The position numbers were made by a program, and so were the translations under genes. 63,891 nucleotides of DNA from Gammaproteobacteria bacterium (GTDB lineage Bacteria; Pseudomonadota; Gammaproteobacteria; Steroidobacterales; Woeseiaceae): assembly GCA_009937615.1 (NCBI GenBank), contig JAACFB010000013.1, positions 1 through 63,891 of the forward strand, given 5' to 3'. The notes under the pieces are model-generated. The model was not told where the DNA came from. It ran no database searches and worked only from the letters and a program-made list of their open reading frames with translations. Positions 34,175-42,895 of this stretch are shown in pieces. How positions within the stretch are numbered: the stretch's first letter is position 1; the number at the start of each line of letters is the position of its first letter.

Positions 34175-35659
34175 ATGAAGTCACTCACAGAGCAAATGTC
34201 GACACACCCGGACAGCGCGACTGCGCTGATTTTCGGCAGTGATGCCGCGACCTACGGGGAGCTCAGGGCTGCCGTCGACGTTTTTGCCCAAACGCTGCTC
34301 GGCGAGCGCGCTGACCTCGACGAGGAACGTATCGCGATGCTGCTCCCCTCGGGTCGAGATTACGTCGTCGCGCTGCTGGGTATCTGGCGCGCGGGCGGCG
34401 TTGCCGTGCCGCTGAGCACGGCTGCCGCCGCAAAAGAACTGGAGTATGCGCTCAGGACAGCGCGCGCGACGCGGCTGATTGCTTGCGAAGATACGGCAGA
34501 CAAGGTCGCGGCGGCCTGCCGGTCCCTGGGCATCAATATCCTTGCCGTCGCCGCGGAGGCCAGGGATGCGGACGTGGCGCTGCCGTCGGTTAGCCCGGAG
34601 CGCCGGGCGATGATGCTGTTTACGAGCGGAACGACGAGCCAGCCCAAGGGCGTGGTCAGTTCGCACCGCAATATCGCCGCACAGATCACGGCGCTGATCG
34701 ACGCGTGGCGCTGGACAGCCGACGACCGTATTCCGCTGTTCCTGCCGCTGCATCACATTCACGGCATCGTCAACGTGCTCTGCTGCGCTTTATGGGCGGG
34801 TGCGCGCGTCGAACTGATCGACGGCTTCGATGCCGGCACGCTATTAAGGAACGTTGCCGACCGGCGTTACAACGTTTTCATGGCAGTGCCGACCATCTAC
34901 GTCAAGCTGATTGCCGCGATCGAGAAGCTCGATGACCAGCAGCGAGAAACGGTATGTGCGGGTTTCGGCGAAATGCGGCTGATGGTGTCCGGGTCAGCGG
35001 CTTGTCCGGTCAGCGTGCATGAGCAGTGGCGGGGGCTGACGGGGCAGACGCTGCTCGAGCGTTACGGCATGACCGAGATCGGCATGGCCTTGTCGAATCC
35101 TTACGACGCCGACCGGCGACCCGGCACGGTGGGGCAGCCCCTGCCGGGTGTCGAAGTGATTCTCGTGGACGAGTCGGGCGAGCGAATCGATGGGGAAGGC
35201 CGGCCCGGAGAGATCTGGGTGCGGGGGGAGAATGTTTTTGCCGAATACTGGGATAATCCTGACGCGACGGCGAAGGAATTTACCGATGGCTGGTTCCGTA
35301 CCGGGGATATAGCGGAACTGGACGACGGCTACTACCGGATTTTGGGCCGCTCATCGGTCGATATCATCAAGTCGGGTGGTTACAAATTGTCAGCGCTCGA
35401 GATCGAGAGTGCGCTCCTTGATAACGATGCGATTGCCGAATGCGCCGTTGTCGGAATGCCGGACGATACGTGGGGAGAGGCGGTACATGCCGCGGTCGTG
35501 CTCGCGAATTCCGCCGAGCTCTCGGCTGACGAACTGAGGTCCTGGTGCAGGGCCAGGATGTCAAACTACAAGGTGCCCAAGGCCATACACTTCATGGACG
35601 GGCTGCCGCGTAACGCGATGGGGAAAGTGACCAAGCAGGCTGTGAAGGCCTTGCTCTAG
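34175..35659 (+). CDS. matB: Malonyl-CoA synthetase (MatB/ACSF3-like acyl-CoA ligase)
   Basis: The 494-residue ANL-family ligase carries the P-loop LFTSGTTSQPKGV, the core ERYGMTEIGM, the hinge region YRILGRSSVDIIKSGGYK and the C-terminal catalytic Lys in PRNAMGKVTK. The segment FLPLHHIHGIVNVL and the sequence NVFMAVPTIYVKLI strongly recall ACSF3/MatB malonyl-CoA synthetases. It would turn malonate, ATP and CoA into malonyl-CoA, AMP and PPi. Position straight after madLM supports this. No malonyl-CoA decarboxylase (matA) is seen nearby. Confidence 0.9.
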   Translation: MKSLTEQMSTHPDSATALIFGSDAATYGELRAAVDVFAQTLLGERADLDEERIAMLLPSGRDYVVALLGIWRAGGVAVPLSTAAAAKELEYALRTARATRLIACEDTADKVAAACRSLGINILAVAAEARDADVALPSVSPERRAMMLFTSGTTSQPKGVVSSHRNIAAQITALIDAWRWTADDRIPLFLPLHHIHGIVNVLCCALWAGARVELIDGFDAGTLLRNVADRRYNVFMAVPTIYVKLIAAIEKLDDQQRETVCAGFGEMRLMVSGSAACPVSVHEQWRGLTGQTLLERYGMTEIGMALSNPYDADRRPGTVGQPLPGVEVILVDESGERIDGEGRPGEIWVRGENVFAEYWDNPDATAKEFTDGWFRTGDIAELDDGYYRILGRSSVDIIKSGGYKLSALEIESALLDNDAIAECAVVGMPDDTWGEAVHAAVVLANSAELSADELRSWCRARMSNYKVPKAIHFMDGLPRNAMGKVTKQAVKALL

Positions 35660-35700
35660 GTGATAACCGGCTTGGCAGGGATAGAATCAGGGGGTCGACA

Positions 35701-37623
35701 ATGAAAACTGGGTTGGGCTTGCCAATGATCAATCGAAGGTTCGCAGTTTCAGTTTCGCTGTTGCTGCTGTCGTCTGCCGCAGCGTTGGCCGGGACATCGC
35801 CTTATGCCACGACGGTGATCTTAAATGGCAAGGTGATCACCGCCGATTCGGACGACATCGACGACATCAGCTTTCACGAAGCGATTGCCATACGTGAAGA
35901 CGAGATCATTGCTGTCGGGGACAATGCGGACATTCAGAAATACATTGCCGACTGGACCGAGGTCGTCGACGCGAAAGGCAATACCGTGCTGCCGGGACTC
36001 GTCGATACGCATAACCACCTGTACGACACGACCCTGACGTTTCGATGGGTGGTCAAGTCGATACCCGAAGTCATGCAGATCAATCTCGCTGCGGATTCCG
36101 AGGACGCGTTGCTCGAACAAATGACGGCCGCGCTGAAGGTCAGGGCGAGTCAGATTGGTGCCGGCCAGTGGATACAGGCGCGAATCAATCCCCCGGCCGT
36201 AGCGGTCCCGATGCTCGGTACCTCCGTGACGCGGCAGTTACTCGACGATCTGGCGCCTGACCATCCAATCGTCGCCTATACCCGCGGCGGTTCCGTCTAT
36301 AACACGGCCGCTATCGCATCGATCGAGCGACGCTATCGCAACCCGATTCCAAAGGACTTCTGGATAGACGTCGACAAAGGTCTTTCAGGCGACCAGACCG
36401 ACGGTACCCGTTGTTCGCGCGTGGACATCATCGTTCCTGAGTCAAACAGGCTGGATGAATACACGCGCGGCTATCTCGAGGTTCTGCAGCTGAACGCCCA
36501 GACCGGCGTGACCACGTTCAAGAGCCACTTCCAGTGCGAGGGAGGTTTCAACGCGACCGTGCACCTCGATCGCAATGACCTGATGCCGATCCGCATGGCC
36601 TGGGGCCATCGCTGGATGCAGCCGTTTAACCCGTGGATTTCCGAAACCTACTGGCGCGTTGGTGACTGGACGGGCTACGGTTCCGAGCATATGTGGAGCA
36701 TCGGCAGCAGCGCCGGTGCGCTGGATAACGGCGGCGTCGGCTGGTGCACATCCATACCGGCGAAGACCGACGAGCTCAAGGCGCGGGAGCGTTGTCCCAC
36801 GATGGATTCCAGTCCGCCGAACGTGAGGCGGCTCGAACACCTGAAAACGCTTGCCGAGCTCGCCGCCGCTGGCCGGCAGACGGGCATCCCGGGTTTCCAT
36901 GTCGCAGGCGATGCGGCGGTCGATGCTTATCTTGACGCCATGTTGAACTCGGGCGTGTCTCTCGAGAAACTGCGCTCGTTGCGGCTGCAGGTGGATCACT
37001 GCCATTCCGTGACCCGCGAGCAGATCGAGATGGCGGCCCGCATCAACATGGCGTTCTCGTGCGACGCGACGCGCGTTCCGAGCCAGGTGATCGAGGATGC
37101 TTACGGCGAGGAGTACCTGACCATGAACGCGCCGGTTGCAAGCATGCTGAAGGCCGGTGCCCGGGCCGTGATCAGCGAATTCGGCAGCCAAAGCGAGATC
37201 CGGCACTCGCCGTTCGAGGACGGCGTGATGTGGATGACCCGCAAGATCGACGGCAAGAACTTCGGCGTGCCCGAAGAGGCGGTGCCGGACCGGCTGACCT
37301 TGTTACTGATGATGACGCGCTGGGGCGCCTATGCGATCTGGAAGGACGATAAAATTGGTTCGATCGAGCCCGGCAAATGGGCGGACATCATCATCCTCAA
37401 CGGCGACTACATGGACGTAGAGGTGGAGAAGCTGGATACGCTGCGGCCCATCATGACCATGGTTGGCGGCGAAGTGATATTCGAGGACGCGGAGCTGAGA
37501 GGCAACCAGCTGAAATTCAATACGGACCCGACGGTCGAGGCGTGGGAGGTGCAGATGACTACGCCAACCTCGCTGTGGCGCTGGAAGGACGGTCCGCCGC
37601 AGATTCCAAGCCGCGAACTCTGA
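35701..37623 (+). CDS. Exported YtcJ-type amidohydrolase (copy 1)
   Basis: The 640-residue protein has a signal peptide (about 11-31, ending AALAG), an N-terminal beta-sandwich strand (TVILNGKVITADSDD) and the metal motif HNH at 104-106 in GLVDTHNHLYD. Later motifs are FHVAGDAAVDAYLDAM and the LQVDHCHSVT strand, as in the Amidohydro_3 family. The late GSD-type Asp motif appears as ISEFGSQ, so the last metal-site residue may be Glu. It should hydrolyse an amide, carbamate or enol-type bond in the periplasm. It is closely similar to the gene at 60695-62605, even at the DNA level. ATG 35701 has AGGGGG upstream. Confidence 0.88.
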   Translation: MKTGLGLPMINRRFAVSVSLLLLSSAAALAGTSPYATTVILNGKVITADSDDIDDISFHEAIAIREDEIIAVGDNADIQKYIADWTEVVDAKGNTVLPGLVDTHNHLYDTTLTFRWVVKSIPEVMQINLAADSEDALLEQMTAALKVRASQIGAGQWIQARINPPAVAVPMLGTSVTRQLLDDLAPDHPIVAYTRGGSVYNTAAIASIERRYRNPIPKDFWIDVDKGLSGDQTDGTRCSRVDIIVPESNRLDEYTRGYLEVLQLNAQTGVTTFKSHFQCEGGFNATVHLDRNDLMPIRMAWGHRWMQPFNPWISETYWRVGDWTGYGSEHMWSIGSSAGALDNGGVGWCTSIPAKTDELKARERCPTMDSSPPNVRRLEHLKTLAELAAAGRQTGIPGFHVAGDAAVDAYLDAMLNSGVSLEKLRSLRLQVDHCHSVTREQIEMAARINMAFSCDATRVPSQVIEDAYGEEYLTMNAPVASMLKAGARAVISEFGSQSEIRHSPFEDGVMWMTRKIDGKNFGVPEEAVPDRLTLLLMMTRWGAYAIWKDDKIGSIEPGKWADIIILNGDYMDVEVEKLDTLRPIMTMVGGEVIFEDAELRGNQLKFNTDPTVEAWEVQMTTPTSLWRWKDGPPQIPSREL

Positions 37624-37725
37624 TCGATCGGGTGCCGTGGATAACTGGTCCGGCCGCGGCAAATTCGAAGACGGCTCCGGGACAGTTATCTCGATCGGCA
37701 TACTTTGCAGGGGGTTTACAAAAAA

Positions 37726-38643
37726 ATGTCTACACGCTTCAACCGCCGTAAGTTTCTTGCCGCAGCGTCCGGCCTCGGGCTGCTGGGATATTTCCCGGCT
37801 CACGCCAGTGCCCGCGACATGCTGCCGCAGCGAGCCGTTCCGGGCAGCGGTGAAATGCTGCCGATCGTCGGCCTCGGCTCGACAAAACCGGTCCGGCTGA
37901 TCCGCGAGGAGGGCAGTGCTCCGCTCGAGAGCGTCATGCGCATGCTCATGAGCTATGGCGGCAAAGTGGTCGATACGGCGCCGCGACCCGCAGAACTCGA
38001 CGCGCGCTTTGGCCAGGTCCTGCAAAAACCCGAATTTCTTGACGAGCTTTTCGTGGCGGTCAAGGTGAATGCCACGGGCAAGGCCGAGGGGCTTGCACAG
38101 ATCGAGCAGACGCAGAACCTGTTTGGTCGCGAGACATTGGATCTACTGCAGATTGAAAGTCTCACCGACTTCGAGACGCAGTGGCCGACGCTTAAGGACT
38201 ACAAGGAGTCGGGCAAGGCCCGCTACATCGGCGTCACGGTTGCGCACGAGCGACTGTACGAAACACTCGAATCGTTCATGAAGCGCGAGTCACCGGATTT
38301 CGTGCAGCTGAACTACTCGGTCATGGAGCACTCTGCCGAAGAGCGCCTGCTGCCGCTCGCCAAGGATATGGGCATTGCGATCCTCGTCAACGGCCCGTTT
38401 ATGAACGGTGAGTTTTTCGGGCATGTCAACGGCCGCGAGCTACCCGACTGGGCGGCGGAATTCGACTGTGAGAGCTGGGCGCAGTTCTCGCTGAAATACA
38501 TCCTGGCCCACCCGACCGTGACCTGCGTGCTCACGGAGACGACCAAGGCTCATCACATGGAAGACAACCTGCGCGCGGCCCTGGGCCGGTTCCCTGATAT
38601 CGCCGCGAAACGCCGCATGCGCGAGCACATCGCGAATCTTTGA
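37726..38643 (+). CDS. Tat-exported aldo/keto-reductase-fold protein, likely lacking catalytic residues
   Basis: The 305-residue protein starts with a twin-arginine signal (FNRRKFLAAASGLGLLGYF) and then follows the AKR barrel: LPIVGLGS, VVDTAPR, LFVAVKV, DLLQIES, ARYIGVT, FVQLNYS. In active AKRs the second motif reads DTAxxYGxSE and the fourth ends in His. Here the Tyr position is in PRPAEL and the His position is Glu, so two of the four catalytic residues appear missing, while the Asp and Lys remain. It may be a binding or scaffold protein, or use other chemistry. ATG 37726 follows the amidohydrolase gene by 102 bases. Confidence 0.82.
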   Translation: MSTRFNRRKFLAAASGLGLLGYFPAHASARDMLPQRAVPGSGEMLPIVGLGSTKPVRLIREEGSAPLESVMRMLMSYGGKVVDTAPRPAELDARFGQVLQKPEFLDELFVAVKVNATGKAEGLAQIEQTQNLFGRETLDLLQIESLTDFETQWPTLKDYKESGKARYIGVTVAHERLYETLESFMKRESPDFVQLNYSVMEHSAEERLLPLAKDMGIAILVNGPFMNGEFFGHVNGRELPDWAAEFDCESWAQFSLKYILAHPTVTCVLTETTKAHHMEDNLRAALGRFPDIAAKRRMREHIANL

Positions 38644-38683
38644 CCCGCGATGCCTGCGCCGAATTGCCACATGCCGTGCGGCG

Positions 38684-39610
38684 TTAGCCGCGGGCGGCTT
38701 GCTCTTCTTCCAGCTGTTTCAGGTAGCGCTGCTCGTAAAAGTTGATGTAGTGCTGGCAGCCCTCCGGGTCGATGAACGGATTCGGGCCGTCGGCTGAGCG
38801 TTCGCGCTGCCGCATTTTTTCGTCGAGTTCGATGCTGGTGGCCCGCGGGTACAGATACACATCGCACTGCAGGGTTCGCAGGTAGTCGAACGATCTCTGG
38901 AAGTCTTCGGCTATGCCGGGATAGTCCTCGTTGTCGATCAGCCGTCCCCGGTCGGCGCCGGATGCCGACATGCCACCGTAAATAACGACTTCGTAGTCGC
39001 GTCCGTTCTCCGTCACGGTCGTCGTCCACGTGGTCGTTCCCTCGGTATGGCCCGGCGTCAGGTGGGCAACCACGGCAATATCGCCGACCCGGACTTCATC
39101 GAGGTGCCGGATCAGGCCGTCTGCGATGATCGGCTCGAAAAGGTCGGTCTCGTCACCCTCGGACATGTAGCGAAAATCGGTCAGCCCGCCGGTTGCCATG
39201 ACATCGGCGGTTTCTTTCGATGCGAGAAGCTTTGCATGCGGCACCAGTTTGCGGAACATCGCGGTGCCTCCCATGTGCTCTTCGTGCGGGTGCGTGTTGA
39301 GGATGTAGCGGATATCCTCGAGCTGAAAACCCGCGTTGACGATGCTCTCGACGGTCCACGGCGCTAGTTCCGTGGAGGTCGTATCGATCAGTATATGGCC
39401 GTCGGGCGAGGTAATCAGTATCGCACCGACCTCCGAGTGGCCAACCCACCAGACGTTGTCGATTATGCGGATCGGCATCCTGCGAGTCTGATCGGCATTG
39501 TCAGCCCGGTTCGTTGAATCGATCCTGTCCGCGGTCAGCTGACCCAAGGCGGCAGGACTGAATGCCAGCGCCAATAATGTGATCGGTAGCAAAAATGCGC
39601 GTTGTTTCAT
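38684..39610 (-). CDS. Exported metallo-beta-lactamase-fold hydrolase, HxHxEH variant
   Basis: The 308-residue protein has a signal peptide (MKQRAFLLPITLLALAFSPAALG) and the MBL fold closest to subclass B3 enzymes. The zinc motif reads HPHEEH (107-112), with Glu where the conserved Asp normally binds Zn2; the second His is in HLTPGHTEGTTTW (His188). Related proteins are lactamases, lactonases and other hydrolases. ATG 39610 has GGAGAATG upstream. It follows a paralogous MBL gene with four bases between them, so they form a tandem duplicate operon. Confidence 0.87.
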   Translation of the reverse strand: MKQRAFLLPITLLALAFSPAALGQLTADRIDSTNRADNADQTRRMPIRIIDNVWWVGHSEVGAILITSPDGHILIDTTSTELAPWTVESIVNAGFQLEDIRYILNTHPHEEHMGGTAMFRKLVPHAKLLASKETADVMATGGLTDFRYMSEGDETDLFEPIIADGLIRHLDEVRVGDIAVVAHLTPGHTEGTTTWTTTVTENGRDYEVVIYGGMSASGADRGRLIDNEDYPGIAEDFQRSFDYLRTLQCDVYLYPRATSIELDEKMRQRERSADGPNPFIDPEGCQHYINFYEQRYLKQLEEEQAARG

Positions 39611-39614
39611 CGTT

Positions 39615-40526
39615 TCATTCTCCAGCCGAGAGTTCTTGTCGTAGCCGGTCCAGGTAAGCGTCCTCCCAGAAGCGTATCGCTTGCTGGTAGCCGTCCGGAT
39701 CGATAAACGGATTGGTGTCCGATCCGGAAAGCAGCTGTTCACGCTTTTCCTTGAGGTCGAACCAGTAACCGTGGACGCCGAGAAAGACGTCCACGGGCAA
39801 AACCTTGAGGCGGGCGAAGGACCACGCAAACTGCTGCGGCATGTCGGTGAAATCCGGGTTGCCGACCAGCCGCTCGTTCGTATTCAGGCGGAATCCGCAA
39901 ACGATCGCGAGATCGTATTGTTCGCCCTGTTCCTCGACGACGGTTGTCCAGGTCGTGCAGCCTTTGGTGTGGCCCGGTGTCAGGTGCGCGGTCAGGACGC
40001 GGTTGCCCAGCCGCACCTGCTCGCCGTCCTCGATAATCCTGTCGACCACGGCTGGCGTCCAGAGGCCCCTGTCCCGAAAATCAGTTTTACCGCCGGATTC
40101 GATGACGTCGGCGTCGGCAGCGGTCGCAAGCGTCATCGCGCCGCTGATCTCACGCATACTGGCGTGCCCGCCGACATGGTCGTGGTGCGCGTGCGAGGCG
40201 AGCATCAACTTGATGTCTTCGACGCTGAACCCCAGCGTCTCTATGTTGGTGACGATTTCTGGAACGAGTTCGTCGAACGTGGTGTCAATCAGGATGTGGC
40301 CTTCCGGAGTCGTGAACAGGTAGGAAGGCAGGTGCAACCGCGCGCCGACAAAATAGAGATCATCCATGATTTTGAACGGCTCGACCGGTTCGGTTCGCTG
40401 CGGATCATTCACGGAAGGAGATTCGAGGACGACCTGCGCCGTGGCCATGCTACAGAAAACAGCCAGGCATAGCGTCTGTCCGATTGCACGGCAACCAGCG
40501 AGCACATCACTGAGCGTTATCGACAT
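39615..40526 (-). CDS. Exported metallo-beta-lactamase-fold hydrolase
   Basis: The 303-residue protein has an N-terminal leader (about 10-30, ending SMATAQ) and the canonical MBL zinc motif HAHHDH (112-117), then HLTPGHTKGCTTWT. It resembles subclass B3-like metallo-hydrolases of environmental bacteria. Its C-terminal end (NPFIDPDGYQQAIRFWEDAYLDRL) matches that of the downstream paralogue. Start ATG 40526 has GAGGAGCAAGG upstream. First gene of a two-gene unit, divergent from the heme protein at 40705. The substrate is probably a lactam, lactone or ester. Confidence 0.88.
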   Translation of the reverse strand: MSITLSDVLAGCRAIGQTLCLAVFCSMATAQVVLESPSVNDPQRTEPVEPFKIMDDLYFVGARLHLPSYLFTTPEGHILIDTTFDELVPEIVTNIETLGFSVEDIKLMLASHAHHDHVGGHASMREISGAMTLATAADADVIESGGKTDFRDRGLWTPAVVDRIIEDGEQVRLGNRVLTAHLTPGHTKGCTTWTTVVEEQGEQYDLAIVCGFRLNTNERLVGNPDFTDMPQQFAWSFARLKVLPVDVFLGVHGYWFDLKEKREQLLSGSDTNPFIDPDGYQQAIRFWEDAYLDRLRQELSAGE

Positions 40527-40704
40527 CGCCTTGCTCCTCAAGTTTTCCGACACTCGACAGTTTTTCTGCAAGCGGGACCGGTCTTTTTCGGCCGCTTTTT
40601 TGTCCCTGTTAGAGAATGCTTCGTCGTCTTTGAGTATGCTTGGCGGGCGTCGGAATTACGATTGTTTCTTTGGTTACGGTCCACAGCTCTCGGGTTTTTG
40701 TCTT

Positions 40705-42081
40705 ATGCCGGGCATCGGTTCATACAGATTGGCAGTAACGGCAGCGATGGCTGTTCTGCTGCTGGTGCTGGTCGCGAAAGGCGATGTGCCCGGGAAAGAC
40801 ATGACCGACCTCAGGCCGTCGGCAGACGAGAGCCGGTTCCGATACGCAACCGATTACCCGGCGATCGCTTATTCGACAGTCCCTCCTCGCGAGCGGATCG
40901 CGGCGCTGCAGGCAAAACTTGATCGTGGCGAGCTTGCGCTGGAGCACGCGGATACCGGCGGCTACCTGCGTTCCGTCCTGAAAGCGCTCGAAATCGATCC
41001 GGCTTCGCAGCTGCTTGTTTTCTCCAGGACCAGTGTGAACGTTGCTCATATCCGCCCCGAGACGCCACGCGCGATCTACTTCAACGACGATGCTTACGTT
41101 GCCTGGGTGCCCGGCTCCGGCATGCTCGAAATCGCGACGATGGACCCGAATCTCGGCCCGGTGTTTTTTACCCTGGACCAGGGCGCCGCCGCTCGCCCGC
41201 GCTTCGACCGCCTGACCGTGCAGTGCCTGCGCTGCCATGATTCACTGACGTTAACAGGCGGCGGCGTGCCGCGTTTTATCCTCGGCTCCGGCTACATCGA
41301 TACCCGCGGCGATCTCGTATCCCACGAGGGCTGGATTCTGACCAGCCCGGAGACGCAGCTGAAGTTTCGCTGGGGCGGATGGTACGTCACGGGCGAGCAC
41401 GGCGATCAACCGCATCTCGGCAATATCATCGTGAAGGATCCGGCGACCCTGCAACAGCTGGATAGCTTGCGCGTATACAACCTTGCCAACCTTGATGACA
41501 TGATTGCAACGGAGCTCTATCTGAGTAACTACAGCGACATCGTCGCGCTGCTCGTCATCGAGCACCAGGTTCACGTTCAGAACCTGATTACACGGGTCAA
41601 CTACGACGTACGCACTGCACTTGACCGCGACCAGCGGCGCAATGGGCTGGATAGCGGCAGTAATGAAGGGTCCGTATCAGACGAAACGAATTCATTGATT
41701 GAAGACGCCACGGAACATCTGGTAAAAGCTATGTTGTTTGCGGGCGAGGCGAAGCTTACGAGTCCGATCGTTGGTAGCAATGCTTTCGCTGAGCAGTTCG
41801 AAGCACGCGGGCCGTTCGATCGTGACGGCAGATCACTACGTCAGTTTGATCTGCATACCCGGACGTTTCGTTACCCGTTGAGCTACGTTGTGTACTCGGA
41901 GGCATTCGATGCGCTTCCGGAAATAGCGCTAAACCGCATATACCGGCGCTTTGCGGAACTGCTCGGCAACGATGGCGCCGACGACGCGGTGGAAAGACTA
42001 CAGCCCGAGGAGCGTGCGGCGATCCTCGATATTCTGCGAGCGACGAAGCCCGCATTCGCGGAAGCGACAAGGACGGAGTGA
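40705..42081 (+). CDS. Exported monoheme protein of unknown family
   Basis: The 458-residue protein has an N-terminal hydrophobic leader (about 8-24) and one heme c site, CLRCH at 174-178 in LTVQCLRCHDSLTL, followed by GVPRFILGSGYIDTRGD. The rest matches no enzyme I know. The sequence LIRVNYDVRTAL-type segment near 290 and the polar C-terminal third look globular. Proteins with a heme motif inside a larger unknown domain occur next to DUF1592/DUF1552 genes in some environmental bacteria. The start is uncertain (40636 is the alternative). Its TGA overlaps the ATG of a 30-codon frame (TGATG). Confidence 0.68.
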   Translation: MPGIGSYRLAVTAAMAVLLLVLVAKGDVPGKDMTDLRPSADESRFRYATDYPAIAYSTVPPRERIAALQAKLDRGELALEHADTGGYLRSVLKALEIDPASQLLVFSRTSVNVAHIRPETPRAIYFNDDAYVAWVPGSGMLEIATMDPNLGPVFFTLDQGAAARPRFDRLTVQCLRCHDSLTLTGGGVPRFILGSGYIDTRGDLVSHEGWILTSPETQLKFRWGGWYVTGEHGDQPHLGNIIVKDPATLQQLDSLRVYNLANLDDMIATELYLSNYSDIVALLVIEHQVHVQNLITRVNYDVRTALDRDQRRNGLDSGSNEGSVSDETNSLIEDATEHLVKAMLFAGEAKLTSPIVGSNAFAEQFEARGPFDRDGRSLRQFDLHTRTFRYPLSYVVYSEAFDALPEIALNRIYRRFAELLGNDGADDAVERLQPEERAAILDILRATKPAFAEATRTE

Positions 42082-42173
42082 TGAAACTCATGCGACGATC
42101 ATTTGGTGAAATGCGGCGTCAATGGCTCACGGACATGAATCGTTCCGACCCTGAAAACAGGACGACTCGATGA
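42081..42173 (+). CDS. Probable 30-residue basic small protein or coupling peptide
   Basis: An ATG overlaps the heme-protein stop by one base, has a strong AAGGACGGAG sequence just upstream, and opens 30 codons rich in Arg and Met with no hydrophobic helix. Its TGA overlaps the ATG of the following cytochrome c gene by four bases. The frame thus exactly bridges the two genes with typical coupling signals at both ends. Either it is a real small protein or a ribosome-passage frame that keeps translation going. Coding evidence is only positional. Confidence 0.45.
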   Translation: MKLMRRSFGEMRRQWLTDMNRSDPENRTTR

Positions 42174-42502
42174 CCGTGCGCGCCATGCTGACATGTGCCG
42201 GGCTGATCGTTGCGCTGACGTTCACCGCGTTAAACAGCCTGGCCCAGGACGAGGCGTTGGACGGGGAGGCGCTTTACACGGAGCGCGGCTGTATTTATTG
42301 CCACGGGCCGGCGGGCAGGGAGCCGGCGTTGCCCGACTATCCGAAGCTTGACGGCCAGAACGAGGACTACCTGGTCCAGCAGATGAAGGACATCAAGAGT
42401 CGCGCGCGTGATAACGGCTACGTCGGCATGATGCAGCCGGCCGTGCTGAACGTCAGTGACGAAGAATTCGCGGCAATCGCCGCCTACCTGGCGGCGCAGT
42501 GA
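42170..42502 (+). CDS. Small class I cytochrome c
   Basis: The 110-residue protein has a signal peptide (about 1-25) and a heme site CIYCHG at 41-45 near the N-terminus of the mature part. Methionines in GYVGMMQPAV offer the sixth ligand, and a C-terminal helix DEEFAAIAAYLAAQ follows. The short form resembles cytochrome c4/c553-like single domains. It probably carries electrons in the periplasm for the heme proteins encoded around it. The start overlaps the preceding 30-codon frame, and a second similar cytochrome follows one base after its stop. Confidence 0.92.
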   Translation: MTVRAMLTCAGLIVALTFTALNSLAQDEALDGEALYTERGCIYCHGPAGREPALPDYPKLDGQNEDYLVQQMKDIKSRARDNGYVGMMQPAVLNVSDEEFAAIAAYLAAQ

Positions 42503-42503
42503 T

Positions 42504-42851
42504 ATGAACCGATCAACACGAATGAACACGATCAACGGACTCGTCAGGCTTTCACTGGGCGGCATGCTGGCCGCAACGCTCTGGATTGCGCTGAATGCCG
42601 CTGCCGCCGATGGCCAGTCGTTGTACGCAGATAATGCCTGCGGAAGCTGTCACGGGCCGACAGGCAATGAGCCGATTCTGTCGACCTATCCGAAGATTGC
42701 CGGCCAGAACAAGGAATACCTGATCCGGCAGATGAACGACATCAAGAGCGGTGAGCGAGACAATGGGGCATCGATCGCGATGCGCGGTCTCGTCACAAAT
42801 CTCGATGCCGACGACATTATTGCGATCGCGGAGTACCTGAGCAGCATGTGA
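42504..42851 (+). CDS. Small class I cytochrome c (second copy)
   Basis: The 115-residue protein has a hydrophobic leader (about 12-34, ending NAAAAD) and a heme site CGSCHG at 46-50. A candidate Met ligand is in SIAMRGLVTNL and the C-terminal helix reads DDIIAIAEYLSSM. It is similar in sequence to the cytochrome just upstream (both contain YLxxQMxDIKSxxRDNG), a tandem duplication. The two may form a diheme-like relay. It is followed by the diheme DUF1592 protein with 44 bases between them. Confidence 0.92.
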   Translation: MNRSTRMNTINGLVRLSLGGMLAATLWIALNAAAADGQSLYADNACGSCHGPTGNEPILSTYPKIAGQNKEYLIRQMNDIKSGERDNGASIAMRGLVTNLDADDIIAIAEYLSSM

Positions 42852-42895
42852 CTTGCGATCGAGCCGCCGGTTGGTTGCCGGCGCAGGGGGGTAGT

